NCBI GenBank assembly: GCA_900320365.1
Contig: ONSC01000001.1
Span: 1 to 49,183, forward strand
DNA length: 49,183 nt
Reading direction: 5' to 3'
Source: an uncultured Bacteroidales bacterium
GTDB taxonomy: Bacteria; Bacteroidota; Bacteroidia; Bacteroidales; UBA932
In this document: positions 22,862-31,418 of the stretch, in pieces
How the letters are laid out: every line of letters starts with the position of its first letter
How positions within the stretch are numbered: the stretch's first letter is position 1
Notes under the pieces: generated by a model
Databases searched by the model: none
What the model was told of the DNA's origin: nothing
The model's input: only the letters and a program-made list of their open reading frames with translations
Made by a program: the position numbers and the translations under genes

Positions 22862-23866
22862 TTACCTGAGACTAACGCTGAATGATCGCCTTTGCGGGGT
22901 GTCGTCTTTATCAGCGTTACGGCTCTCCACCATGGCGACATACTCTTGCTTGGACATCGAGAGGTCAAAGTAGTTCATCGGATTGACCCTTTCGCCTTTG
23001 TAGAAAACCTCATAATGGAGATGCGGCCCACTGGCCCTTCCGGACTGTCCGCTCTCCCCTATCTTTTCTCCGCGCTTGACTTTCATCCCCTCTATCACGG
23101 TTATGGTGTTCAGGTGGGCGTAACGGGTCTTGTAGCCGAATCCATGATCAATGTCCACACAATTGCCATAGCCGAAGAAATCAAACGCGACCGCCTCAAC
23201 CACACCATCTCCAGTGGCGAACACCGGATTACCGGGCTTCATAGCCAAGTCCACTCCAGTATGTAGCTTAGAGCTTCCTGTAAACGGGTCCGTCCTGTAT
23301 CCAAACTGACTGGTGAGGGTGTATTTTGACGGATCCGGGATTATCGGTGGCACGGCGGGGATGCAGGACACCATGTCCCCAGCCCTCTTTGAGACATCAG
23401 CCACCTCGTCGAAAGACTTACTTTGGACATAAGTCATCCTGGTGATGCGGTCCAACCTCAACACCGTGTTTTTCAAAGTGTTTGAGGACTCGAGTCCATC
23501 CAAGTAAGAGTAACGGTCAACACCGCCGATCCCCGCGGTTCTCACAGACATCGGGATCTCGTTCATTCCATAGATTGACCTGTAGATATCATCATCTCTT
23601 ATCCTCAACTCATCAAGGTTGCTCTCGTAACGGTCAAGCCTCGAGTTCATGAGTGAGATCCTGGCATCCCAACGCGCCTTCTCAGCCTTGAGCAAAGCGG
23701 TCTTGGGGAGATCCATCCCTAACACGGACGTGAACACCCACAGATAAAGTACCGACAGCGCCAAGCTGCCGGCCAAAAGAAGGAGCCACTTCAAAAGCTT
23801 TGATTTTAAGGATGCTTCCTTGATCTCGTAAAGGAGTGTCTCCGGGTTGAGAATGTATTTTCTCAT
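22862..23866 (-). CDS. M23 family metallopeptidase (first of a tandem pair)
   Basis: A 334-residue peptidase with the same plan as its downstream neighbour: cytoplasmic start MRKYILNPETLLYEIKEASL, one membrane helix (LLLAGSLALSVLYLWVFTSV, about 32-50), a coiled-coil segment (ARISLMNSRLDRYESNLDEL), and a LytM domain with HTGVDLAMKPGNPV and HLHYEVF. The zinc site is intact. Such LytM proteins with N-terminal coiled coils regulate or carry out septal and lateral wall remodelling. It is the first gene of the minus-strand operon and is divergent from alaS, an arrangement I recall from other Bacteroidales. A near-consensus -7 element lies immediately upstream of the ATG. Confidence 0.92.
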   Translation of the reverse strand: MRKYILNPETLLYEIKEASLKSKLLKWLLLLAGSLALSVLYLWVFTSVLGMDLPKTALLKAEKARWDARISLMNSRLDRYESNLDELRIRDDDIYRSIYGMNEIPMSVRTAGIGGVDRYSYLDGLESSNTLKNTVLRLDRITRMTYVQSKSFDEVADVSKRAGDMVSCIPAVPPIIPDPSKYTLTSQFGYRTDPFTGSSKLHTGVDLAMKPGNPVFATGDGVVEAVAFDFFGYGNCVDIDHGFGYKTRYAHLNTITVIEGMKVKRGEKIGESGQSGRASGPHLHYEVFYKGERVNPMNYFDLSMSKQEYVAMVESRNADKDDTPQRRSFSVSLR

Positions 23867-23951
23867 AGCCGCGAATATACCTTTTTTTGCTATAAATCGC
23901 TAAAATTGTTATAATTTTGCCATTTCCGTGCCAAACAATAACGGATTAGAG
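23867..23951. promoter_or_regulatory. divergent promoter region between the M23 operon and alaS
   Basis: For alaS the plus strand has TAATTTTG at 23912-23919 (full TAnnTTTG match) with a TTTG at 23886-23889, a spacer of 22 bases, slightly long. For the M23 operon the minus strand has TATATTCG at 23872-23879, one base off consensus; this would place the transcript start almost at the ATG and imply a very short leader. Confidence 0.5.
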
Positions 23952-26570
23952 ATGAACACAGCTAAAGAGATAAGACAGAGGTTCCTGGATTTCTTTGAGT
24001 CCAAGGGACATACAGTGGTTCCGTCGGCCCCGATGGTCATCAAGAATGACCCTACCCTCATGTTCACCAACGCTGGTATGAACCAGTTCAAGGACATTTT
24101 CCTGGGCAACTCGGCACCTAAGACCAAGAGGGCTACTGACTCCCAGAAATGCCTCCGTGTCAGCGGTAAGCACAACGACCTCGAAGCGGTGGGTCATGAC
24201 GGACGCCACCACACGATGTTCGAGATGCTTGGCAACTGGAGTTTCGGCGACTACTTCAAGGAAGAGGCGATAGCGTGGGCCTGGGAGCTACTCACCGAGG
24301 TTTACAAGATAGATAAGTCAAAGCTTTACGCGACCGTCTTCGAGGGTTCAGCGGATGACGGGACCGGACTCGACGAGGAGGCTCTCGAGGCTTGGAAGAA
24401 GCATATGCCGGAGGACCATATTATATTAGGCAACAAACATGATAATTTCTGGGAGATGGGCGACACCGGCCCCTGCGGTCCCTCTAGCGAGATTCATATC
24501 GACCTCAGGACTGACGAGGAGATCGCCAAGGTTCCGGGAAGAGATATGGTCAACACCGACAACGACCAGGTGATCGAGATCTGGAACCTGGTGTTCATGC
24601 AATACAACCGTAAGGCGGACGGATCCCTGGAACCGCTCCCTGCCAAGAATATCGACACCGGAATGGGCTTCGAGAGGCTCTGCATGGTGCTGCAAGGCAA
24701 GACCAGCAACTACGACACCGACGTCTTCTCCGGCATGATCCACAAGATCGAGGAACTCTCCGGTCATGAATATCACGAGAGTTCAAAGACCGAGGTCGCC
24801 ATGAGGGTGATCGCTGACCACATCAGGGCAATAGCCTTCTCTATAGCGGACGGACAGCTTCCCTCTAATGTAAAGGCCGGATATGTCATCAGGAGGATTC
24901 TCCGCAGGGCGGTCCGGTACGGCTACACCTTCCTCGGTTTCGAGGAACCGTTCCTATGCTCTCTTGTCCCTCAGCTTATCGAGGACATGGGCGAGGCATA
25001 TCCCGAGCTTGAGAAGCAGCGCAAGCTGATCGAGAGCGTCATCCGTGAGGAGGAGCTTTCTTTCCTCCGCACCCTGGACAGAGGCATCAGGATGATGGAT
25101 GACTACATCGCTAAGAACGCCGGAACAAAGACCATCCCCGGAGTTGACGCTTTCATTCTTTACGACACTTACGGTTTCCCGATTGACCTTACCGGATTGA
25201 TCGCCGCCGAGAACGGCTACACGGTCGACATGGAAGGATTCAACGCCGAACTCCAAAAACAAAAGGAGAGGGCTCGCAACGCCACAGCCAATGAATTCGG
25301 AGACTGGACCGTCTTCTCTGATGGAGAGGAGGAGGTATTCCTTGGATATGACAACCTCGAGCTCGAAGGAGTCAGGCTCCTTAAGCACCGCACAGTCAAG
25401 CAGAAGAACAAGACCATGATACAGTTGGTCTTCGACCGCACCCCTTTCTATGCCGAGATGGGAGGACAGGTCGGTGACACGGGGGTCGCCGTCTCCGCTT
25501 CAGGGGAAGAGATCCGTATCCTCAACACTGTCAAGGAAAACAACTTGACAGTCCACATCGCGGAGCGCCTGCCCGAGGATCTCGAAGGAAGTTTCACACT
25601 CAAGGTTGATGGTGCGCGGCGCCTGAAGATAGCCGCCAACCACACAGCGACTCACCTTCTGGACAACGCTTTGAGGACTGTGCTCGGAACACATGTAGAG
25701 CAGAAGGGATCATTTGTCGGGCCGGACTATTTCCGCTTCGACTTCTCACATTTCTCCAAAGTCACGGACGAGGAGATTCGCAAGGTTGAGCACATCGTCA
25801 ACTCAATGATACGTAACGACTTCCATCTTGAGGAAAAGAGGGATGCCACCATGGACGAAGCGCTCGGCATGGGAGCCATAGCCCTCTTCGGCGAGAAATA
25901 CGGAGACCGCGTCAGGGTCGTCAAATTCGGTCCTTCTGTGGAGCTTTGCGGAGGAACCCACGCATCATCCACCGGAAGGATAGGTTTCTTCAAGATAGTG
26001 TCCGAATCAGCGATAGCCGCTGGTGTACGCAGGATTGAGGCATTGACCGGGGAAGCGGCAGAGAACCTTATTGACACTGTCACCGACACTCTCAAGGGGA
26101 TAAGGGAGATGTTCAATAACGTCCCCGACGTGACCGCGGCAGTGACAAAGTTGCTCACCGAGAACACAGACGCCCGCAAACGTCTGGAGGAATATGCCAA
26201 AGAGAAAGCGGCCTCATTCGCCAAGAGACTCTCTGAGAACTCCGAGGTTGTCAATGGTATAAATATTGCGACTTTCAACCGCGACGTTGACCCCGCCATG
26301 TTCCGCGAGGCCGCGGCCATGTTGCAGAAAGAAGTGAACAACTTCGCGCTTGCCGCCGCATATACCCATGACGGCAAACCGCAGCTTCTGCTGATGTACT
26401 CCGCCGATCTCGTGGCTGCCGGACACAATGCGGCCACGGACATCAAGGAGGCCGCCAGGTTCATCCAAGGTGGAGGCGGAGGTCAGCCCTTCCTCGCCAC
26501 AGCTGGCGGACGTGATACCGAGGGATTGAAGGAAGCCCTTGATAAGATGGTGGAGATTGTCTCCAGATAA
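23952..26570 (+). CDS. alaS: alanyl-tRNA synthetase
   Basis: An 872-residue class II synthetase. The start at 23952 ([20 protein letters not shown]) is the family's usual N-terminus; the eight residues before it lie in the promoter region. The catalytic core has [33 protein letters not shown] (motif 2) and NLVFMQYNR with [13 protein letters not shown] (motif 3 area). The editing domain carries its zinc ligands NHTATHLLD near residue 563 and [10 protein letters not shown] near 665. The C-Ala domain ends with the glycine-rich [14 protein letters not shown]. Everything needed for charging and for clearing Ser-tRNA is present. The stop codon abuts the start of the lptG::fmt gene without a gap, so translation is coupled. 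Confidence 0.97.
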   Translation: MNTAKEIRQRFLDFFESKGHTVVPSAPMVIKNDPTLMFTNAGMNQFKDIFLGNSAPKTKRATDSQKCLRVSGKHNDLEAVGHDGRHHTMFEMLGNWSFGDYFKEEAIAWAWELLTEVYKIDKSKLYATVFEGSADDGTGLDEEALEAWKKHMPEDHIILGNKHDNFWEMGDTGPCGPSSEIHIDLRTDEEIAKVPGRDMVNTDNDQVIEIWNLVFMQYNRKADGSLEPLPAKNIDTGMGFERLCMVLQGKTSNYDTDVFSGMIHKIEELSGHEYHESSKTEVAMRVIADHIRAIAFSIADGQLPSNVKAGYVIRRILRRAVRYGYTFLGFEEPFLCSLVPQLIEDMGEAYPELEKQRKLIESVIREEELSFLRTLDRGIRMMDDYIAKNAGTKTIPGVDAFILYDTYGFPIDLTGLIAAENGYTVDMEGFNAELQKQKERARNATANEFGDWTVFSDGEEEVFLGYDNLELEGVRLLKHRTVKQKNKTMIQLVFDRTPFYAEMGGQVGDTGVAVSASGEEIRILNTVKENNLTVHIAERLPEDLEGSFTLKVDGARRLKIAANHTATHLLDNALRTVLGTHVEQKGSFVGPDYFRFDFSHFSKVTDEEIRKVEHIVNSMIRNDFHLEEKRDATMDEALGMGAIALFGEKYGDRVRVVKFGPSVELCGGTHASSTGRIGFFKIVSESAIAAGVRRIEALTGEAAENLIDTVTDTLKGIREMFNNVPDVTAAVTKLLTENTDARKRLEEYAKEKAASFAKRLSENSEVVNGINIATFNRDVDPAMFREAAAMLQKEVNNFALAAAYTHDGKPQLLLMYSADLVAAGHNAATDIKEAARFIQGGGGGQPFLATAGGRDTEGLKEALDKMVEIVSR

Positions 26571-29102
26571 ATGAAAAGGATCGACAAGTTCATACTGACC
26601 TCTTTTATAGGACCATTTTTCATGATCCTTCTTGTCGTCATCTTCATCCTGATGATGCAGACCCTTTGGGTCTATATTGACGAGTTGGTCGGTAAGGGCT
26701 TGGACTTCAAGATCATAGCCGAATTCCTCTTCTGGGGAAGCTGTACGATTCTCCCCTTGGCTCTACCCCTTGCCACATTGCTTGCGTCTATGATGACCAT
26801 AGGCAACATGGGTGAGAACAACGAGCTCATAGCCCTGAAGGCGGCCGGAGTGTCGGTGTCCAGGGTCATGGCTCCGGTCATGATAGCCTCGGTATTCATA
26901 AGTATAGGTACTTATTTCGCTATCAATGAGCTGGTTCCGGTAGCTTATAACCAGATCTACACCCTGAGGGACGACATCAAACGCACCAAGAATGAGATCA
27001 AGATTCCTGACGGTGTTTTCTATGATGGCGTCGAAGGTTATGTTCTCCGTGTTGAGAACACTGACCCTAAAGGTATCATGAATGGGGTCATGCTCTATGA
27101 CCATCACGGTAAAGGCAACACCCGCCTCACTATCGCGGACTCCGCCGAGATCAGGATGTCAAAAGACAAGTCGTACTTGACCATAAAGATGTACGACGGC
27201 ACCAATTATCAGGAAACCAACGAGAAAGAAGGCAGGAAAGAGACACACCAACTTCAGAGAATCAATTTCGCCAAACAGGAGATGGTGGTCACTCTGGAGA
27301 ATTATGCTTTCCAGAAATCTGACAGCGCGCGCTTCGGCGACCAGGTCAGGACCCTTCCGTTATGGAGGCTGAAAGAGGAAAAAATCCGTTTGGAGGATGA
27401 GAGGGACAGTGTCAAGTCGCTCCAGATATTGGCCACGGCCGCATCTTACCTATTTTCTTTAAGGACCCAGCTGGACACGACATCCTCGGGTATATCAAAG
27501 AATTTCCAGGACGAGAACTTCCTGAGTTTCGAAAGCGACGAAGCCACCTCACAAGCCATTTACAGAGCCGGTACCACAGCTAGACAGTTCCAGAGTAACA
27601 TAGAGAGCTATGAGTTCGGAGCTTTCGACTACACTGTGAAGCTCCGCTGGACTTTCCTGGAATTACTGAGACGTTTCGGCCAGGCTATCGCCTGTTTCAT
27701 AATGTTTTTCATCGGAGCCCCTCTGGGTGCGTTGATCAGGAAAGGAGGGCTTGGCGTCTCTGCTATCGTCGCCATCCTGTTCTTCGTCCTCTATTATATC
27801 GTGGACATCACCGGAGTGAAACTGGCGAGGGACGGGAGCGTCAGTGCCTGGACTGGAGCGTTTGTCTCCTCCATCGTGATGCTGGCTATAGGAATATATC
27901 TCACGTCAAAAGCGATACACGACACCGACATGTCCAATTTCGACGCTATGAAGAACTGGTGGAGAAAGCTCAAGAGCACGATCTCAGGATTCTTCAAGAA
28001 AACCAGGATTGTCTATATGGGCACTCCCGAGTTCGCTGTCGCCCCTTTGAAAGAGCTTCTTGACAAGAAATACCGTGTCGTGGCTGTCGTGACGGTGGCT
28101 GACAAACCGAGCGGCCGTGGCCAGAAGGTGAATGAGAGCGCCGTGAAGCAGTTCGCCGTGGAGCGTGGAATCCCTGTTCTCCAGCCTGTAAAGCTCAAGG
28201 ATCCTGAGTTCCTCTCCCAGCTCAAATCCTTCAAGGCCGACATGTTTATCGTTGTCGCTTTCAGGATGCTCCCCGAGGAGATCTGGAGCATGCCTAAGCT
28301 TGGAACTTTCAACCTCCACGCCTCACTGCTTCCACAATACCGTGGTGCCGCTCCTATCAACTGGGCGGTGATCAACGGTGAGAGCAGGACCGGAGCGACA
28401 ACCTTCATGATAGACAAACAGATAGACACGGGTGGAATCATTCTTCGCCAGGACATCCTCATAGGGAAGGATGACACAGCCGGGGATATACATGACAAAC
28501 TCATGGAAATAGGTGCCGAGATGGTTGTTCAGACCGCTCAGGGGTTGATTGAGAAGAATGTGGAGACAAGGGTGCAAAGGAGCTTCATCCAGGGCTCAGA
28601 GGTCCTGAAACCCGCCCCGAAACTCACCAGGGAGCTTTGTCATATCGACTGGAACGATTCCTCAAAGCAGATTCACAACCTCATCCGGGGTCTCAGTCCC
28701 TACCCTGCCGCCTTCACGGAACTTGTCAAAGAAGGCTCCGCCCCCGTCCAGCTCAAGATCTTCTCCGCCGAGCCCGTTACGCCCGGAGCGGAGGGTATGG
28801 TGAGTGAAGACCATGCCACCCTCGGCACTGTAAGAGGGGGGACCGGAGCGAAGCGGAGCGAAGCGAGCGGTGGGGCCGAGCGAAGCGAGGCGTCTGAACA
28901 TGGCAAGGTTCTAAGCGACGGGAAGACGTATCTGTGGATAACTACAGCTGATGGAGCCATATCGCTGAAGGAAGTGCAGTTGGCCGGCAAGAAGAGGATG
29001 GGCATCGAAGCCTTCCTCCTCGGCTTCCGCGATCCCGAGACCTATTCCACCACGCCCGGCACCTCAAAGGCCGAGATAGCTAAGACCAAACCAGCCCAAT
29101 GA
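26571..29102 (+). CDS. in-frame fusion of LptG permease and methionyl-tRNA formyltransferase (LptG::Fmt)
   Basis: One 843-residue reading frame encodes two unrelated essential enzymes. Residues 1 to about 470 are an LptF/LptG permease of the LPS export system: helices near the N-terminus (FFMILLVVIFILMMQTLWVY, CTILPLALPLATLLASMMTI), the beta-jellyroll between, and three C-terminal helices (FGQAIACFIMFFIGAPLGAL onward). From Lys476 the sequence is Fmt: KKTRIVYMGTPEFAV, then the catalytic Asn581 and His583 in FNLHASLLPQYRGAAP, Asp619 in DTGGI, and the C-terminal OB-like domain ending KKRMGIEAFLLGFRD. The normal Fmt initiator Met is replaced by Phe475; the first internal ATG (codon 483) would remove the first beta strand. 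There is no stop or frame change at the join (about 27990-28000). A direct repeat sits in the Fmt C-domain (28841-28890). It abuts alaS and overlaps thiN by four bases. Confidence 0.93.
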   Translation: MKRIDKFILTSFIGPFFMILLVVIFILMMQTLWVYIDELVGKGLDFKIIAEFLFWGSCTILPLALPLATLLASMMTIGNMGENNELIALKAAGVSVSRVMAPVMIASVFISIGTYFAINELVPVAYNQIYTLRDDIKRTKNEIKIPDGVFYDGVEGYVLRVENTDPKGIMNGVMLYDHHGKGNTRLTIADSAEIRMSKDKSYLTIKMYDGTNYQETNEKEGRKETHQLQRINFAKQEMVVTLENYAFQKSDSARFGDQVRTLPLWRLKEEKIRLEDERDSVKSLQILATAASYLFSLRTQLDTTSSGISKNFQDENFLSFESDEATSQAIYRAGTTARQFQSNIESYEFGAFDYTVKLRWTFLELLRRFGQAIACFIMFFIGAPLGALIRKGGLGVSAIVAILFFVLYYIVDITGVKLARDGSVSAWTGAFVSSIVMLAIGIYLTSKAIHDTDMSNFDAMKNWWRKLKSTISGFFKKTRIVYMGTPEFAVAPLKELLDKKYRVVAVVTVADKPSGRGQKVNESAVKQFAVERGIPVLQPVKLKDPEFLSQLKSFKADMFIVVAFRMLPEEIWSMPKLGTFNLHASLLPQYRGAAPINWAVINGESRTGATTFMIDKQIDTGGIILRQDILIGKDDTAGDIHDKLMEIGAEMVVQTAQGLIEKNVETRVQRSFIQGSEVLKPAPKLTRELCHIDWNDSSKQIHNLIRGLSPYPAAFTELVKEGSAPVQLKIFSAEPVTPGAEGMVSEDHATLGTVRGGTGAKRSEASGGAERSEASEHGKVLSDGKTYLWITTADGAISLKEVQLAGKKRMGIEAFLLGFRDPETYSTTPGTSKAEIAKTKPAQ
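28841..28890 (+). repeat. in-frame GAGCGAAGCG repeat inside the fmt part
   Basis: The ten-base unit GAGCGAAGCG occurs at 28846-28855, 28856-28865 and 28878-28887 in a block almost free of T. It encodes GAKRSEASGGAERSEAS, residues about 758-775 of the fusion, a segment absent from usual Fmt proteins and placed in a surface loop of the C-terminal domain. A fourth copy of the unit forms codons 2-4 of thiN at 29101-29110, perhaps by chance. Confidence 0.75.
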
Positions 29103-29749
29103 GCGAAGCGGTCATTATAGGTGGTGGAGATTTTCCGAAGAAGGAATATCCAAGGGAACTGATCCGCAGAGCGGATGTCTTGGTCTGTTGTGACGGCAAT
29201 GCCCTCAGGGCGTTTCTCCGCCACCGGAAGAGTATTTTCGGAGACAACACCAGAGAACCGGATGCCGTGGTAGGCGACATGGACTCCATGAGCCCGACTC
29301 TCGCTAAAAGATATTCAAAACGGCTGGTCAAGGTAGAGGAGCAGGACGACAACGATCAGACAAAGGCTTTCCGATTCATTTTGAACAACTTCCCTGATGT
29401 GGACTCTATCCATATCCTGGCAGCTACCGGGAAGCGGGAGGATCATACTGTAGGCAACCTGGGACTGCTGATGGAGTATGCAAGGGAATACCCCACTATA
29501 GACATGGTCTCTGACTACTCCACTGCCTTCGCCGTCACCGACAGTTGTGAACTCTATCTCGGGACTGGGCGTCGAGTTTCCATTTTCAGCCCCGACAACA
29601 GCCTGACAATAACTTCCAAAGGGCTCAAGTGGCAGACTTCAGGAGTCGTTTTCAATAACTGGTGGCCAGCCACTCTCAATCAGGCCACTGAGGATGTCGT
29701 CCAGCTGGAGTTTTCTCATAAATCATTAGTACTCATCATCACGGATTAG
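29099..29749 (+). CDS. thiamine pyrophosphokinase
   Basis: A 216-residue thiamine diphosphokinase that transfers pyrophosphate from ATP to thiamine to make thiamine diphosphate in the cytoplasm. Family motifs are ADVLVCCDGNALRAFL, the metal site VVGDMDSMS, the EEQDDNDQTKAFRF block and ATGKREDHTVGNLGLL. The C-terminal beta domain (SIFSPDNSLTITSKGLKWQT) that binds thiamine is also complete. Its ATG overlaps the stop of lptG::fmt by four bases (ATGA), so the three genes alaS, lptG::fmt and thiamine kinase form one coupled operon. Such grouping seems to be by genome convenience rather than pathway. Confidence 0.92.
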   Translation: MSEAVIIGGGDFPKKEYPRELIRRADVLVCCDGNALRAFLRHRKSIFGDNTREPDAVVGDMDSMSPTLAKRYSKRLVKVEEQDDNDQTKAFRFILNNFPDVDSIHILAATGKREDHTVGNLGLLMEYAREYPTIDMVSDYSTAFAVTDSCELYLGTGRRVSIFSPDNSLTITSKGLKWQTSGVVFNNWWPATLNQATEDVVQLEFSHKSLVLIITD

Positions 29750-29760
29750 CCATTTTTGAT

Positions 29761-29786
29761 TATATTTGTCCATAACGAACAAATAT
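29761..29786 (+). promoter_or_regulatory. putative promoter with inverted repeat before the polyferredoxin gene
   Basis: TATATTTG at 29761-29768 is a full match to the -7 consensus, 30 bases before the ATG at 29798. It forms the left arm of an inverted repeat ATATTTGT (29762-29769) / ACAAATAT (29779-29786) with a nine-base spacer, which could be an operator across the transcript start. No TTTG at the usual -33 distance. Confidence 0.45.
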
Positions 29787-29797
29787 CTATCTGAAAG

Positions 29798-31411
29798 ATG
29801 CTTAAGAAAATAAGAGTCATTCTGGCGACTCTGTGCCTTGTGGCTGTCACATTGCTATTCCTGGATTTCTCCGGGACGCTTCACCATTGGCTCGGCTGGC
29901 TCGCCAAAATCCAGTTCCTGCCGGCGGTCTTGGCGCTGAACCTGGTGGTTATCATCGCTTTGCTGCTGGTGACCATCCTGTTCGGAAGGATATACTGCTC
30001 TGTGATCTGCCCTCTCGGCGTGTTCCAGGACGGTGTCGCCAACCTCAGTCGGAAAGGCAAAAAGGGAAAGTATTCATATTCAAAGGAGATGAAATGGCTC
30101 CGTTATGGAGTTTGGGTGGTTTTCGTGGTCGCGTTGATCGCTGGAGTCAACGCCCTCGTCGCCCTACTGGCACCATACAGCGCATGGGGAAGAATAGTCC
30201 AGAACCTTCTGGCTCCCGTGTGGCAGTGGGGAAACAACTTATTCGCGTCGATCGCCGAGAAGCATGAGAGCTATTCCTTCTACACAAAGGAAGTTTGGCT
30301 GAAGAGCCTTCCCACATTCCTTGTCGCTGTAGCCACCCTCGTGGCTATAGTCATACTGGCATGGAAGAATGGCAGAACATATTGCAACACGATCTGCCCT
30401 GTGGGTACAACCTTGAGTTTCTTCTCCCGTTTCGCGATGTTCCGTCCAGTCATTGATGCTTCCAAGTGCAAAAGTTGCCATCTGTGCGAGCATAAGTGCA
30501 AGGCGGCGTGCATCGACATTGACGGTGGCAAGAAGATTGACTACAGCCGCTGCGTGGATTGCTTCAACTGCATCGACAATTGCAAATTCGACGCTCTCCA
30601 TTACCGTTTCGCCTGGGGACGTGGTACTTCCGCCGGACAGCCGTCCGGGCCCGGCCGCGTCCATCCTCGCTCCGCTGCGGCTGAGTACGGCCTAAGCCCG
30701 GAGGCTACTCCGGCGGACGGCAATGTGGCTCCGGCGGACAGGACAAGGCGGGCGTTCCTGGTGGGAAGCGCCCTGGCTTTAGGTGGTTCCGCTCTATCAG
30801 GAGTGAAGGCCTTGGCGCAAACAGAACCAGCTGAGGATGAACCCGTTAAGATTGAGGGCGAAGGAGGCTTCGCAGACATAATCCCTAAGATAGCCCCCAA
30901 ACGCTCCGTCTCAATCACGCCTTTCGGATCCGAGAGCGTCGAGGCATTCTACAAACACTGCACCGCCTGCCAGCTCTGTGTCGCCGTCTGCCCCAATGAC
31001 GTTTTGAGGCCCTCCAAAGACCTTAAGCATCTGATGCAACCACAGATGTCATTCGAGAGAGGCTACTGCCGCCCTGAGTGCGTCAAATGTTCTGAAGTAT
31101 GCCCCGCCGGAGCGATCTTGAAAATCACTCCCGAGGAGAAGACCCAATGGAAAGTCGGAACAGCCAGCATCGCTCCATGGCTCTGCCTAGTGGATAACGG
31201 CGAAGTCGAGGAATGCGGCAACTGCTCCCGCCACTGCCCTGTCGGAGCCATCCAGATGGTTAAGAAAGTCAGGGAAGACGGCAAGACTGTAATGATCCCC
31301 TCGGTCGAGGAAGAGAAATGCATCGGCTGCGGAGCTTGCGAGAATCTCTGTCCCGCCCGCCCGATAAGCGCCATCACTGTAAACGGATACCAGATTCACC
31401 ATAAAGCCTGA
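29798..31411 (+). CDS. membrane polyferredoxin, NapH-like module joined to a NapG-like ferredoxin module
   Basis: A 537-residue protein in two parts. Residues 1 to about 275 are NapH-like: four membrane helices, two CxxxCP motifs on helix ends (YCSVICPLGVFQD and YCNTICPVGTTLSF) and two [4Fe-4S] motifs (CKSCHLCEHKCKAAC, CVDCFNCIDNC). A GC-rich, Pro/Ala linker (about 278-314) leads to a twin-Arg segment RTRRAFLVGSALALGGSAL at residues 315-335, like a Tat signal in the middle of the chain, and then a NapG-like part with four more cluster motifs (CTACQLCVAVCP, CVKCSEVCP with upstream Cys, CGNCSRHCP, CIGCGACENLCP). It would pass electrons from the quinone or ferredoxin pool across the membrane. 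The next gene is a Tat-exported aldo/keto reductase, eight bases away, the likely electron partner. No nitrate or other terminal reductase genes are present. Confidence 0.88.
   Translation: MLKKIRVILATLCLVAVTLLFLDFSGTLHHWLGWLAKIQFLPAVLALNLVVIIALLLVTILFGRIYCSVICPLGVFQDGVANLSRKGKKGKYSYSKEMKWLRYGVWVVFVVALIAGVNALVALLAPYSAWGRIVQNLLAPVWQWGNNLFASIAEKHESYSFYTKEVWLKSLPTFLVAVATLVAIVILAWKNGRTYCNTICPVGTTLSFFSRFAMFRPVIDASKCKSCHLCEHKCKAACIDIDGGKKIDYSRCVDCFNCIDNCKFDALHYRFAWGRGTSAGQPSGPGRVHPRSAAAEYGLSPEATPADGNVAPADRTRRAFLVGSALALGGSALSGVKALAQTEPAEDEPVKIEGEGGFADIIPKIAPKRSVSITPFGSESVEAFYKHCTACQLCVAVCPNDVLRPSKDLKHLMQPQMSFERGYCRPECVKCSEVCPAGAILKITPEEKTQWKVGTASIAPWLCLVDNGEVEECGNCSRHCPVGAIQMVKKVREDGKTVMIPSVEEEKCIGCGACENLCPARPISAITVNGYQIHHKA
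30625..30738 (+). repeat. GC-rich palindromic segment encoding the polyferredoxin linker
   Basis: The stretch contains TCCGCCGGA (30629-30637) and two copies of its reverse complement TCCGGCGGA (30709-30717, 30730-30738), the perfect palindrome CCGGGCCCGG, and a hairpin CCGGAG-GCTA-CTCCGG (30698-30713). It keeps the frame and encodes a Pro/Ala/Gly-rich linker. The composition stands out from flanking coding sequence and looks like an inserted small palindromic element. Confidence 0.5.
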
Positions 31412-31418
31412 CAATGCG

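Noticed and set aside
25727..26464. Minus-strand ORF of 245 codons
   Set aside because: Antisense to the alaS editing and C-Ala domains; low-complexity Ser-rich reading typical of a shadow frame.
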